36,305 nt of DNA, taken from positions 1 to 36,305 of the forward strand of contig MEND01000050.1 of assembly GCA_001768975.1 (NCBI GenBank). Direction: 5' to 3'. Numbering within the stretch: the stretch's first letter is position 1; each line of letters starts with the position of its first letter. Below the pieces are notes generated by a model. It was not told where the DNA came from. It made no database searches and saw only the letters and a list, made by a program, of their open reading frames with translations. The stretch is from Bacteroidetes bacterium GWA2_31_9 (lineage in GTDB: Bacteria; Bacteroidota; Bacteroidia; Bacteroidales; GWF2-33-38). A program made the translations under genes and the position numbers. This document shows positions 7,671 to 17,000 of the stretch, one piece after another.

Positions 7671-9791
7671 TTAATTTGAATCATAACGAACACCAATTAT
7701 ACAAACATCATCCACCTGTTCCAAATCACCTTTCCACTCCTGAAAGGCTATATCAAGGGCTTCCCTCTGAGCGTTCATGGGTCTATTGCTAATAGAAACT
7801 AATAGCTTTTTCAGAGGCTCATATTTAAATTTTTTCCCTTTTATGCCTCCAAACTGGTCAGCGAAACCATCGGAAAAGACATAAATAATATCATTCTTTT
7901 GTAGCTTTATTTCGTGAAGATTAAAGTTTAGCATTGTTTCATAAATGGCAATCGGCATTTTATCCCCTTTAATCTCTGTAAGGTTTCCTTCCCTGACATA
8001 GTAAAGCGGATTATTAGCACCGGAAAATAATAGAGTAGAAGCCTTTGTATCAATTGCACAAAGTGAAATATCCATACCGTCTTTTTGCTCTCCCATACTT
8101 CCTTTTTGTTGCAATGCGTTAATAATCCTTTTTCTCAGTTCATTTAATATATTATCAGGTCTTGTAATTTTCATATCATTAACTATTTCATCCAGAAAAG
8201 TAACCCCAAGCATACTCATAAATGCACCTGGAACACCATGTCCTGTACAATCTGCTGCACAAAAAATTAACCATCCGTTTATCTTGGTAAACCAATAAAA
8301 ATCACCACTTACAATATCTTTTGGCTTATAAAGTATAAAATGTTCGCAGAGAACGTCATTGGCTGTTTCTACCGAAGGCAGGATTGCACGCTGTATATTT
8401 CTTGCGTAGTGGATACTTTCTGTGATTTCTTTATGAATTTGCTCAATATGGTCTTTCTGTGCGTTTATTTCTTCTTTTTGCAGATATAATATGCTGTTTG
8501 CTTTCTTTTTCTGGTAATAACCCCTTAAAAGAGCAATTGCTAAAAGAAGGATTAACCCAAACCCAAGCGAAAAGGCATAAATCAAAATTCTTTTACGTTC
8601 AATTTCTAATGCCTGTACTTCTTTATCTTTTTTCAAAAGAACAATCTCTTTTTCTTTTTTTTCGGTTTCGTACTTTGTGGATATTTCCGTTAGTTGTTTG
8701 GAGCTTGCTTCGTTTAATAGGCTGTCTTTAATATCAGAATACTGCTGGTAATAGTCATATGCCATTTTATATTTTCCAAGCCTGTAATATGTCTTTGAAA
8801 AGTTTTCATAGACTTTCTTAAGCCTCTGTTTTGCGTTTACTTCTCTGGACAATATCAAGCATTTTTCGTTGTATATTAGAGCCGAATCGTATTTTCCAGT
8901 TTCAGTATAAAGACTTCCAATATTTATCAATGATGTAATAACAGCCTCCTTATCTCCGATATCTTCACTAATTTTCAATGATTGTACATAATAATCAAGT
9001 GCTTTTATTTTATTTTCCGATTCGTCGTAAATAACAGCCAAACTGTTTAATGATGCTGCAATACCGGCTTTATCATCAATGCTTTTTCTGAGATACAATG
9101 CCTTTGTATAGTAATCAATGCAAGTAGAAGTATCGCCCAAATCTTTATATGTAATGCCAATATTTATTAAACTCATAGCCATGCTACGTTCATCATTAAG
9201 TTCTTTCCGTATTTCATAAGCTTTTTTATGATAGAACAGTGCTTTTTCTGAATTTCCCAGTAAACTGTAAATTGCAGCTATATTGTTCAGACTTCCTGAA
9301 ATACCTATTTTGTCGTTTAGCATCTCTTTCAGGCTTAACGATTGTTGCCAATAATCCAGAGTCTTTTCAAGATTGCCTTTGCGAAAATATATGTTCCCGA
9401 TATTATTCAGGCAATATGCTATTCCAAGAGAATCCCCGATTTCTTTGTATATCATTATTGCTTTCATGTAGTAGTCAAAAGCTTTTTCGGTATTTCCATG
9501 AGAATAATTGTAAGCTCCAAGATTATTAAAGCAGTTTGAACAGCCTGCTTTGTAATTTAGCTTTACTGCGATTAAAAGGGCTTTTTCAGTATAGACTAAT
9601 GCTTTTTGTGGATTTGTATAAAAATATTTGTTAAACATCCTGTTCAGTGCATTTACTGTTTGCGTATCTGTTCTGGCTTGAATGAAAACATGTTCAATTG
9701 AATCGCTTATCTGCTGGGGCTGTGCGGAAACCTTTGCCGATAGTAAAATATAGAAACAGGTAAGGAATATTATGTGTGAAAAATATTTCAT
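7671..9791 (-). CDS. TPR-domain SpoIIE-type (PP2C) serine phosphatase, membrane-bound
   Basis: The 706 residues begin with a signal peptide (to about 23, VSAQ). About eight TPR units follow at a 40-residue period (45-355), with recurrent NNIGxIY and KALxYYxKSL patterns. There is then a charged coiled coil (360-400), one transmembrane helix (402-423), a second coiled coil (428-460), and a SpoIIE/PP2C phosphatase domain (460-705). The metal-binding motifs are SGDFYW (495-500) and AADCTGHGVPGAFMS (512-526), both with their Asp residues. Such proteins in Bacteroidota are sensory phosphatases that act on anti-anti-sigma-like or other phosphoserine partners; no partner is encoded nearby. A -7 element (TATATTTG, 9847-9854) sits 56 nt upstream. 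It is divergent from the XRE gene and may be a core-type gene carried along. Confidence 0.9.
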   Translation of the reverse strand: MKYFSHIIFLTCFYILLSAKVSAQPQQISDSIEHVFIQARTDTQTVNALNRMFNKYFYTNPQKALVYTEKALLIAVKLNYKAGCSNCFNNLGAYNYSHGNTEKAFDYYMKAIMIYKEIGDSLGIAYCLNNIGNIYFRKGNLEKTLDYWQQSLSLKEMLNDKIGISGSLNNIAAIYSLLGNSEKALFYHKKAYEIRKELNDERSMAMSLINIGITYKDLGDTSTCIDYYTKALYLRKSIDDKAGIAASLNSLAVIYDESENKIKALDYYVQSLKISEDIGDKEAVITSLINIGSLYTETGKYDSALIYNEKCLILSREVNAKQRLKKVYENFSKTYYRLGKYKMAYDYYQQYSDIKDSLLNEASSKQLTEISTKYETEKKEKEIVLLKKDKEVQALEIERKRILIYAFSLGFGLILLLAIALLRGYYQKKKANSILYLQKEEINAQKDHIEQIHKEITESIHYARNIQRAILPSVETANDVLCEHFILYKPKDIVSGDFYWFTKINGWLIFCAADCTGHGVPGAFMSMLGVTFLDEIVNDMKITRPDNILNELRKRIINALQQKGSMGEQKDGMDISLCAIDTKASTLLFSGANNPLYYVREGNLTEIKGDKMPIAIYETMLNFNLHEIKLQKNDIIYVFSDGFADQFGGIKGKKFKYEPLKKLLVSISNRPMNAQREALDIAFQEWKGDLEQVDDVCIIGVRYDSN

Positions 9792-9951
9792 TTTTGGACT
9801 ACCTTTTCACTTTAGAATTTATTTTCATTGGCAATTCTAATTCGCACAAATATAAACAATTAATTTGAAAAAGATACTAATAAGCAGGGTACTTATAAGA
9901 ACGTTTATATTAGTGGTAACGAAAGTGCTGGATATTCATAAGATTTGCAAT

Positions 9952-10233
9952 ATGAAAAAGCAAAATAAAGAAACAGATGCCATAAAAGCTGTCAAAGAAA
10001 CTGCATTGAAATTGTTAGGAGAAAGAATAAGGCAGATACGAATTAGCAAAGGTTACAGCAGTTATGAATACTTTGCCTACGAACATAATATTTCACGTGC
10101 TCAATTTGGAAGATATGAAAGAGGCGAAGACCTACGATTCAGTACGCTTATTAAAATTATCGAAGCTTTTGATATGACCCTGAATGAGTTTTTTGCAGAA
10201 GGGTTTGATGACAATAAAAAACTAAAGAAATAA
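9952..10233 (+). CDS. XRE-family transcriptional regulator
   Basis: The 93-residue protein starts at ATG 9952; an in-frame TTG at 9865 would add 29 residues with unconvincing sequence. It has a Cro/C1-type HTH: LLGERIRQIRISKGYSSYEYF, then AYEHNISRAQFGRYERGED as the turn and recognition helix, then STLIKIIEAFDMTLNEFF. The ERGE and TLNEFF pieces are typical of HTH_3 proteins in Bacteroidota. It is transcribed towards the recombinase at 10609 and away from the phosphatase, so it may control either the recombinase or its own promoter. The acidic/basic tail (DDNKKLKK) is unremarkable. Confidence 0.85.
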   Translation: MKKQNKETDAIKAVKETALKLLGERIRQIRISKGYSSYEYFAYEHNISRAQFGRYERGEDLRFSTLIKIIEAFDMTLNEFFAEGFDDNKKLKK

Positions 10234-10370
10234 ATTTTACTACTTAAAACTGAGTAAATTCACAAGCATTGTGTAAATAAGTACATTTTATAAAAGTTTA
10301 ATAAAAACATAATAATTTGGTAATTTCTATATTATAAAATCTCATCCTTTTTTAATTTTAATAGAAATAT

Positions 10371-10559
10371 ATGTTTAGTCAGGGTCATTACTCTTACCGG
10401 ATTTTTTATTGCCAACCGCTTATACAGCAGGTTATTGAAAGCAGAAACAAAATAAAGGAAGTTTTAGCCACGAAAAACGAACTGACAGTTGATGAAAAAA
10501 AACTATTATTAAGAAGATTGTTTTCAAACTCATGGAAAATAGTTAGTGGAAGGTTTTAG
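10371..10559 (+). CDS. Small hypothetical protein
   Basis: This 62-residue frame has an ATG start and lies 49 nt before the tyrosine recombinase on the same strand. The central part (QQVIESRNKIKEVLATKNELTVDEKKLLLRRLF) reads as two amphipathic helices, which supports coding. I recognise no family. It could be a short accessory factor of the recombinase, or the fragment of a larger gene. The 137 bp before it hold the nested inverted repeat around CACAAGCATTGTG (10261-10273). Confidence 0.4.
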   Translation: MFSQGHYSYRIFYCQPLIQQVIESRNKIKEVLATKNELTVDEKKLLLRRLFSNSWKIVSGRF

Positions 10560-10608
10560 CAATACAACGTCTTCAAATTCAAGCCAATTTATATTTTAAC
10601 ACTTTTTT

Positions 10609-11550
10609 ATGGCAAACCTGTTTGATTTACATGTTTCAACATCGGAACTTCCACAGGAAATAAAAAACATCAGAAATAAGTACAAAGATTATTTACAAAT
10701 TGAAAAAGGACATTGTCCTGTAACAATCAGGCATAAAATAAATGCGTTGAGAACTTTTATTGCACGGTCGGGAATTCAGCATTTATCGCAGTTGGAAGAA
10801 CTAACCGTGAAAGATTTTTTCTATAAACAGTGCAAAGATCATGAATGGTCAGCCAATACATACAGAAATTATTGGAAAAATCTGAAATGCTTTTTTACAT
10901 GGGCTATCTACAATAAATTAGTTAAGTTAGAGTCGAACCCTCTGGATAAGCTTGGAAAACCAAAAATTCACAAAGTAGTACCACGAAGATTGTCAAAAGA
11001 ACAGCTTCATTCAGTTTTTACTGCTTGTTGTACGTTTCAGTGGAGATACGCTGTTGAAAGGGCAAGAAATGTGGCAATACTTGCAACTTTTATTTATACA
11101 GGAATCCGTATTAACGAGCTGATCAATATCAGAGTCGAAGATGTATCTATAAAACAACGAACTATTTTAATCCGTAAAGGCAAAGGGGGCAAAGTAAGAA
11201 TTGTAAAAGTCCCGATGGAGCTGGTGCGGTTTCTGGAAGATTTCGAAAGTCATATAAAGAGAATAAATATACAAAGGGAATATTACTTCAGCAGTATCGG
11301 CGAATATAAGATTATGACAAACAAATATATTTATACCATTTGTAAGAAACTTGCCGATGCAACGAATATATACTTCCGTCCGCACATGTTGAGGCATACT
11401 TTTGCAAGTATGGCGTTAGAACAAAAGATTCCAATTGCAAGTATTTCAAAAATCATGGGGCACGAAAGTATTTTATATACTCAAAGCTATCTTGCACCCG
11501 AAGAAAATATTTTGCTTTCGCATTTCGAGAGTTTACATTTTCTTACCTGA
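10609..11550 (+). CDS. Tyrosine recombinase (site-specific integrase/XerC-like)
   Basis: The 313-residue protein has an N-terminal SAM-like core-binding domain (about 20-110; TIRHKINALRTFIARSG, TYRNYWKNLKCFFTWAI) and a catalytic domain with every active-site residue visible. These are R167 (TGIRINEL), Lys in KGKGGKVR (190-195), H259 and R262 (HMLRHTFA), H285 (GHES) and the nucleophile Y294 (SYLAP). The length suits a simple Xer-like enzyme without an arm-binding domain. It converges with a second recombinase, their ends overlapping by 8 bp. It may catalyse integration of the island, DNA inversion, or cointegrate resolution; no target can be proved, but the repeat at 10245-10285 is a candidate site. 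Confidence 0.93.
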   Translation: MANLFDLHVSTSELPQEIKNIRNKYKDYLQIEKGHCPVTIRHKINALRTFIARSGIQHLSQLEELTVKDFFYKQCKDHEWSANTYRNYWKNLKCFFTWAIYNKLVKLESNPLDKLGKPKIHKVVPRRLSKEQLHSVFTACCTFQWRYAVERARNVAILATFIYTGIRINELINIRVEDVSIKQRTILIRKGKGGKVRIVKVPMELVRFLEDFESHIKRINIQREYYFSSIGEYKIMTNKYIYTICKKLADATNIYFRPHMLRHTFASMALEQKIPIASISKIMGHESILYTQSYLAPEENILLSHFESLHFLT

Positions 11551-12457
11551 AATTATTTAGTGGATGTTTAATAATCTGGCTTTTTAGGTGTTCAGCAGTT
11601 GCCGATAAATAAATTGCAGTAGTTTTGATATCGTTATGTCCTAACATTTTACTAAGACTGAAAATATCGCAACCACCTTCCAACATAAGCGTTGCAAATG
11701 TGTGTCTAAGTATATGCGAATGAAAATGAAAACCTAGTTTATCTCTGAGTATTAGAATTAACCTTTTCACACCGCTTTCAGTAAGAGGTTTATCTTTATT
11801 ACTGGAACTGAAAAAGTAAATATGGCTTCTGTTGAGCCTTTCTCTTTCTTTCAGGTATGCTTGCAGGTAAATTTTAAGCTGTCCACACATGGGTATAAAC
11901 CTGTCTTTCTTTCCTTTACCATTATTCACAAAAATAACATCGTTCTGAAAATCTATATCGTTAAGTTTAAGGTTCAGGCATTCTCTCACTCTCAGACCAG
12001 CCATAATCATGATTGCAACTAAAGCCCTGTTTCGGAATCTCGGAAAACGATAATGATATTTTAAATTATATGCAGTGTTGATAATAAGTTCCGCCTTTTC
12101 CTTGTCTAAGGCTTTGGGAAGGCTTTTATTTAAACGTGGCTTTGATATTGAATTTGCCGGATTTTCGGCAATATATCCTTTTTTAACACACCATTTGCCA
12201 AATGCCTTGAATGCTTTGGTATAATTGACTATTGTAGCAGGTTCCCATTTACGCTGAATAGTTCCTTCAAGTATAAATTTTTCAATTACATCTTGTGTTA
12301 GTTGATGGATTTCCTGAACTTTTGTGAATTTACTCAAAAAAGGAGAGAAAACCCTTTTGTAGCCTCTGATTGTATAAGGACTTAAATTCTGAAAAACTTG
12401 TCCATCGGTGTAAAAGATTTCTAAAAGCTCAATAATTCGAGGAGGTAAGTTGGTCAT
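11543..12457 (-). CDS. Tyrosine recombinase (site-specific integrase/XerD-like)
   Basis: The 304-residue protein starts at ATG 12457; a TTG at 12463 in the same frame is a weaker start because it cuts into the AACCAATGGTT palindrome. The core-binding domain (about 10-105) is followed by a catalytic domain with R156 (AGLRVREC), Lys in NGKGKKDR (about 180-184), H248 and R251 (HILRHTFA), H274 (GHND) and the nucleophile Y283 (IYLSA). It is distinct from its convergent partner and not a recent duplicate of it. It points away from tRNA-Lys, with a 233-bp structured DNA segment between its start and the tRNA 3' end. This is the arrangement of an integrase beside its attachment site. Confidence 0.93.
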   Translation of the reverse strand: MTNLPPRIIELLEIFYTDGQVFQNLSPYTIRGYKRVFSPFLSKFTKVQEIHQLTQDVIEKFILEGTIQRKWEPATIVNYTKAFKAFGKWCVKKGYIAENPANSISKPRLNKSLPKALDKEKAELIINTAYNLKYHYRFPRFRNRALVAIMIMAGLRVRECLNLKLNDIDFQNDVIFVNNGKGKKDRFIPMCGQLKIYLQAYLKERERLNRSHIYFFSSSNKDKPLTESGVKRLILILRDKLGFHFHSHILRHTFATLMLEGGCDIFSLSKMLGHNDIKTTAIYLSATAEHLKSQIIKHPLNNFR

Positions 12458-12690
12458 AACCAATGGTTAGTTGCTAAAAGCAACAGGTCATTGGCTCCGC
12501 ATTAGAGATGGCGATTTTGTTGTTTGGTTAGGAAATAGATGTTAGTCGGCAATGCTTTAGCCGAGAGCCAGTCTCTTAAGAGGAGTCAACGGACACAATA
12601 TTGTTGCGTTTGTATTGTAAACAAGCCAAAAACAATAGTCAAACATAAGAGTTTAGTAATATAGCCGACAACCAGTTACTCCAAATAAAA
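12458..12690. repeat. Structured non-coding segment between recombinase and tRNA-Lys
   Basis: Many inverted repeats are packed here. They include AACCA-A-TGGTT (12459-12469), GTTGC-TAAAA-GCAAC (12470-12484), CGGC-AATGCTTTA-GCCG (12547-12563), the palindrome CTCTTAAGAG (12573-12582), and a long-range pair GTCGGC (12545-12550) with GCCGAC (12663-12668). No frame is credible. The base composition is visibly richer in G and C than the neighbours. It is probably a recombinase binding or attachment region, though untranslated RNA of the recombinase or tRNA transcripts is possible. Confidence 0.45.
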
Positions 12691-12766
12691 TGGTGGGCTC
12701 AGAGAGGCTCGAACTCTCGACAAACGGCTTAAGAGGCCGCTGCTCTACCAACTGAGCTATGAACCC
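12691..12766 (-). tRNA. tRNA-Lys (anticodon CUU)
   Basis: A complete 76-nt cloverleaf on the minus strand. The acceptor GGGTTCA pairs with TGAGCCC (one G-U), the D-arm reads AGCTCAGTTGGTAGAGC, and the anticodon stem GCGGC/GCCGU encloses CUCUUAA with anticodon CUU. The T-loop is GTTCGAG, followed by discriminator A and an encoded CCA. Its 3' end faces the structured segment and the recombinase, a common integration target arrangement. Confidence 0.95.
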
Positions 12767-12883
12767 TTAAAAGTGCTGTGTTATTTTAGCAGGATTTGAG
12801 GGGAAAGCAAGAGTTTTCATGATTTAAGTATTTTTGATATTTTTGTATTGATATGCTACTTTTATTATAAATAACACTACCTT

Positions 12884-13246
12884 ATGAGTAAAAGCAAAAA
12901 ATCACCCGAAGAAATTATGGAAAACCTGCTTGTTGAGTGTGTTTTTGATGATTTACTAACAGAAAAGGACGAAAAAGAAGCAATGAAAAAAATGCTATTG
13001 GCTTTCGTTTTGTTGACTCAAGATAATAAGAATAATTCTCCTGCTTTAAAGGAACTTATTGATTATACAATTACAGGGCTTGACCCTTTTACCAAAAGGT
13101 TTAAAGACCATTGTATAAGCTTTATTATGGGTGAATTTCTCGCAAGAGGTCGAGATAAAGACAATAAATTTAAATTGTTTATGAGTGAATCATTAGTAAA
13201 AAAAATAATTTTTAAGAAAGGCGATGAGCCTTATCAATATAATTAG
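12884..13246 (+). CDS. Hypothetical protein, all-helical, 120 residues
   Basis: I do not recognise this family. The sequence is rich in Lys, Glu and Leu and predicts as helices throughout (EEIMENLLVECVFDDLLTEKDEKEAMKKMLLAFVLLTQ; FTKRFKDHCISFIMGEFLARG). It has no signal peptide, metal motif or obvious HTH. Two overlapping -7-like elements (TATTTTTG at 12829-12836 and 12838-12845) lie about 40 nt upstream, so it probably has its own promoter. The HNH nuclease gene follows after 45 nt on the same strand and could be co-transcribed. An accessory or immunity-type protein of the defence island is possible but unsupported. Confidence 0.65.
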   Translation: MSKSKKSPEEIMENLLVECVFDDLLTEKDEKEAMKKMLLAFVLLTQDNKNNSPALKELIDYTITGLDPFTKRFKDHCISFIMGEFLARGRDKDNKFKLFMSESLVKKIIFKKGDEPYQYN

Positions 13247-13291
13247 TATTTTGAATAATATACGAAAATAAAAACAACAGAATAAAAGCAA

Positions 13292-14032
13292 ATGGGAAAA
13301 CACCTAATAGATAGAAGTAAATATGATCATCCTGAACATTTTGATGATGTAATTAGAGAATATAAATCTTCAGAAAGATATTATCCTACTCCTCTTGAGA
13401 ATCTATTGTTTGAATTAGCTGGACATAGGTGTACTTTATGTAAGGCTCCATGGTTAGAAATTCATCATATAGAAGAGCTGTCAAAAGGTGGTGAAACGAA
13501 ATATGAAAATTTAATTGTATTGTGTCCCAATTGTCATACAAGAGTTCACTCAGAAAATGTACCTAATCAAAAAGAATTAATACAATATAAGGCTAAACAA
13601 GAGATTTCTTATGAGTTACCTATTTTGAATAATATTTCTGGAGCCGAATGGAAATTTCTAAAGCAAATTATTGATACTCATTTTGATAATAGAGTATTTT
13701 ATGAAAGTATTAGTTTTCATAAAGTGTCAATTAGAACGGGTTTTTCTGATGATCTTTATTTAGAAGCAAGAAAAATAGCAATGAAAAGTTTAAGGTGTAG
13801 TTATCTTGTAAGTTGTGGTATAATAAGTGTTAATATTGAGAATACTGTCCAATTGGCAAATTCTCTTCGAGATAAAGAAACTTATTCTGTAACAATTTCG
13901 ACAAAAGTTACATCAAAAGGTCTTAAATGGTTGAGATATATTGAAAATAGTGATTATGTAAAAGAACTTTTAGAAAAGAATAAAAATTGGGAACCGCCAA
14001 CATGTGAGGTTGAAGAAATTAATATGATGTAA
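13292..14032 (+). CDS. HNH endonuclease-domain protein
   Basis: The 246-residue protein has a classical HNH/zinc module in its first third: C47-x-x-C50 (CTLC), H58-H59 (EIHHIEELSKGG), N73 (YENLIVLCPNCH), C78-x-x-C81, H82 and H86. This is the beta-beta-alpha-metal nuclease fold with its structural zinc site intact, so DNA cleavage is likely. The C-terminal half (about 110-246; LNNISGAEWKFLKQIIDTHFD, YLEARKIAMKSLRCSYLVSCG) is not a family I know and may choose the target. It is convergent with the STAND NTPase gene, their ends 20 bp apart, so it is not in that operon. Likely a restriction-like defence nuclease. Confidence 0.85.
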   Translation: MGKHLIDRSKYDHPEHFDDVIREYKSSERYYPTPLENLLFELAGHRCTLCKAPWLEIHHIEELSKGGETKYENLIVLCPNCHTRVHSENVPNQKELIQYKAKQEISYELPILNNISGAEWKFLKQIIDTHFDNRVFYESISFHKVSIRTGFSDDLYLEARKIAMKSLRCSYLVSCGIISVNIENTVQLANSLRDKETYSVTISTKVTSKGLKWLRYIENSDYVKELLEKNKNWEPPTCEVEEINMM

Positions 14033-14052
14033 GTATCTCAGAAAATTCCTCG

Positions 14053-17000
14053 TTATAAAATACTTTCTCTTAATATATATCCAATTACAGAGTCGTTTAT
14101 TATTAGAAAATCTAATATAACTAAAATACCTTCTTTGAGTTTCTTGGTTTTCTTTAATTGTTCTCGATTATTATAAATATATTTTCTGACAAGATTTTCC
14201 ATATAATAAATTGTATTAACTTCAAGCTTGGCAGTATAAAGGCTTTTGTTTTTGTTAAGCATTCCAGAAATCCAAAATATTCCATCATTAAGGTATGAGC
14301 TCCCAATACCATTCAGTAATTTTGATATTGAATAAAGAGTGGATGGGCAATATCCTATTTTTTCAGTTATTTCTTTAAAAAATATTTTTTCTCTGTCTTT
14401 TAATGTATGCCAAGTTTTAGCTGTTTCCTTCCATTCTACTTGTGCAAAAAGATAACTTTCTACAATTTTATCTGTAAACCAACGATTATAACCATTTTTA
14501 CATATTTCTACTACTTTTTCTTTAAAGAAATTCCAAACAGTCCAAAAATTATCATATGTATCAAGATAATCCTCCGCTATAACAAATTCTTTCAATAAAT
14601 CGGCTATTGGTTCTGAATTATTAAAATTATCAAAAAATGGTTTTAAATAAGTTTCAACTTCTAACCTATTAGCACTTAATGTGAAATAAGCTAATTTTTC
14701 TATAAAATGATGCCTAACCAGATAATCTCCTTTACCAGTTCTGTCTTCAGAAAGAAGTTTTTTAGCAAAAATTGAAATGATTTTTTGAACGATACTTTTG
14801 TTATCGTCATTATCAGTTTTTAAAGGGATTATTTGAAAGACTGTTCCCAAAGATGATAATTCTACTTGCTCAATGGCTGGCAAATCCTTCAATAATATTT
14901 TATTCTCTACAACTTTCTGTAAGACATTCTCATTCTCTTTCAAAAATCTGTCGATTAATTCAGCTTTAAGAACCCCATAAACTCCTTTTTTATAGTTTTC
15001 TTCCTGAAGTATTTTTCTTAAATCTTCAAATTTTGATTCTAATACTAAGTATCCAAATAATATTGATTGAGCATCATTAAAACTAATTCTCCATAAATTA
15101 TTTAATATAGCATTTAATGAATGGTGTAAGAATCGCCCACTCACCCCGATAGGCATATTATCAAATAAAGTAATTAGAAGAATAATTTTGATTATTTCCT
15201 TATCTTCTGGGAATTTTTCTAATAATAATGGTAAAACAGAAATTGCAGAATCAACTCCGTCAGAAACCTGATACTGGTAATTATTTTTAAAAGACGACGA
15301 AGCAACTTCATATATAATATTTTTACAGAAGACAATATCTTTCTTCGAAAGCTTATCATAGCAATCTCTAATCAAAACAGAACATACTTCACCAGGAACA
15401 GAGTAATTCATAAAATAAAAACTTTCGTCTTTTGAAGGGTTAAAAAGTATGACTTTGGGGCTTTCCTTTAATTTTAAATTGGAAATAACTTGTTTTACTT
15501 CATTCAAGGCAAACTTTGGATTTTTTTCATATTTTTTATATTCCTTGAATTTCTCATCATTTCTTATTTTATAATGGCTCCACATTTTCAAAGAATTGAA
15601 TTTTGTTTCCTCCGAAATTTCTTGCAAAAAGCTTTCTTTCTTATGCTTTAATTTAGGATCAATTTCAGGATTCCAATCAATTTCAATACAATCATCCTTC
15701 TTTTTAGTAATAGGGCTCATTTTTCTCCTATCCATTCTTGCAAGATACATTCTCCATGTTTCATCAGACTCGGTTTGCTCCGATTCAGGTGGTAAATTTG
15801 CATAATAGTTATCCAATATTTCCCATATTATCTTCTGCCTATTTTCTGCTTCTTGTTCTCCCATATCTTTATTTTTAAAGCATTGATAATTTAAACATAA
15901 ATTTTCCAAAGTAGATTTTCTATGTACGTCATCACATGCTTTTAGCCTTTCGTCCTCATGAAAGTCATTTTTTGAACTTATACTAAAGTTTTTGAGGCTT
16001 AAAAGTGAACTTTTTTGTACTAGATCTAAAATCAATCTATTTGTGTCATAACGAAAAAACTCTTTTGTTTGAAAAAGAATTTTGGCAACATTAAAGGTTT
16101 TTTCTGGAAAAGCGAGTACAATACTTGACAAAACTGCTGAAATAGATGCAGACTTAGAGTTTTTTAATAAGTATAAAAGCCAATACTCTAAGTTTTCAGA
16201 TTTTGATATGTTTCCAATTTCAAGAAAAAACTTTTCCAAAGCCATGTGCATTGACTCTAAGGCATGTGGAGCAACTTGTGTTCCTCTATAAACACACCAA
16301 AGCCTTTTGCTAATGTATTGTTTGATTTTCTTATTTTCTCCTATTGAAACGTCTATTTCTTCAACTTCAGGTTTTGCAAAATCTGATTTGGCATAGTATT
16401 CAACAGCCTTATTCGTAAAATTTAAAATAAAAGTAATGGTATCTTTTAATGAAGATTGAAGAAGCCAATATATAGGCGTCTGGTATGAGCTTGCTGGAAA
16501 ATATTCAAGATAATCATCTTCCATATTAAAATATTGTTCTGTTCCCATACCAGACTGGGAGTAGAAAATGTTTTTTTTAGGTGTATGAGACAAGTATAAA
16601 TCAGCTAATTGCAAAACAAGTTCTGGATGAACCTGAGAAACTGAAATCCCTTCAAGTTTTGTCAAAATTGTTTTTGATAAATCGTAATATGGATTTCTAT
16701 GATATTTCCATTTATTTTTTAATATTTCTGTTAGAACCTCCTTGATTTCATCTTTGATTTCGGAAGAACCAAATAGTATTGTATGGATTATTTTATCTTT
16801 TATATCATCATGAGAGAAAAAAACATCTTTTTCAATTGTCCATTGATAGTATCTCAATGCAATTAAGCTAGAATATTTTGTTGTTTCTCCTGTTTTATAT
16901 TTGCTGTTCCAATCGCCAATAACAGGTAAGATAAAATTAATGTTTTCTATTCCGATTGCCTCTAAGTTTTCAAAAACAAATTCAATACTACTTTTCCATC

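Noticed and set aside
9865..9951. A TTG start adding 29 residues to the XRE regulator
   Set aside because: The added residues are hydrophobic and unlike HTH proteins; ATG 9952 gives a normal length.
12458..14032. An integron: recombinase divergent from two plus-strand genes, with hairpin DNA beside it
   Set aside because: The hairpin core sequences do not match GTTRRRY/RYYYAAC ends, and no such site recurs between the genes at 12884 and 13292. The recombinase also shows no integron-specific insertion that I could see.
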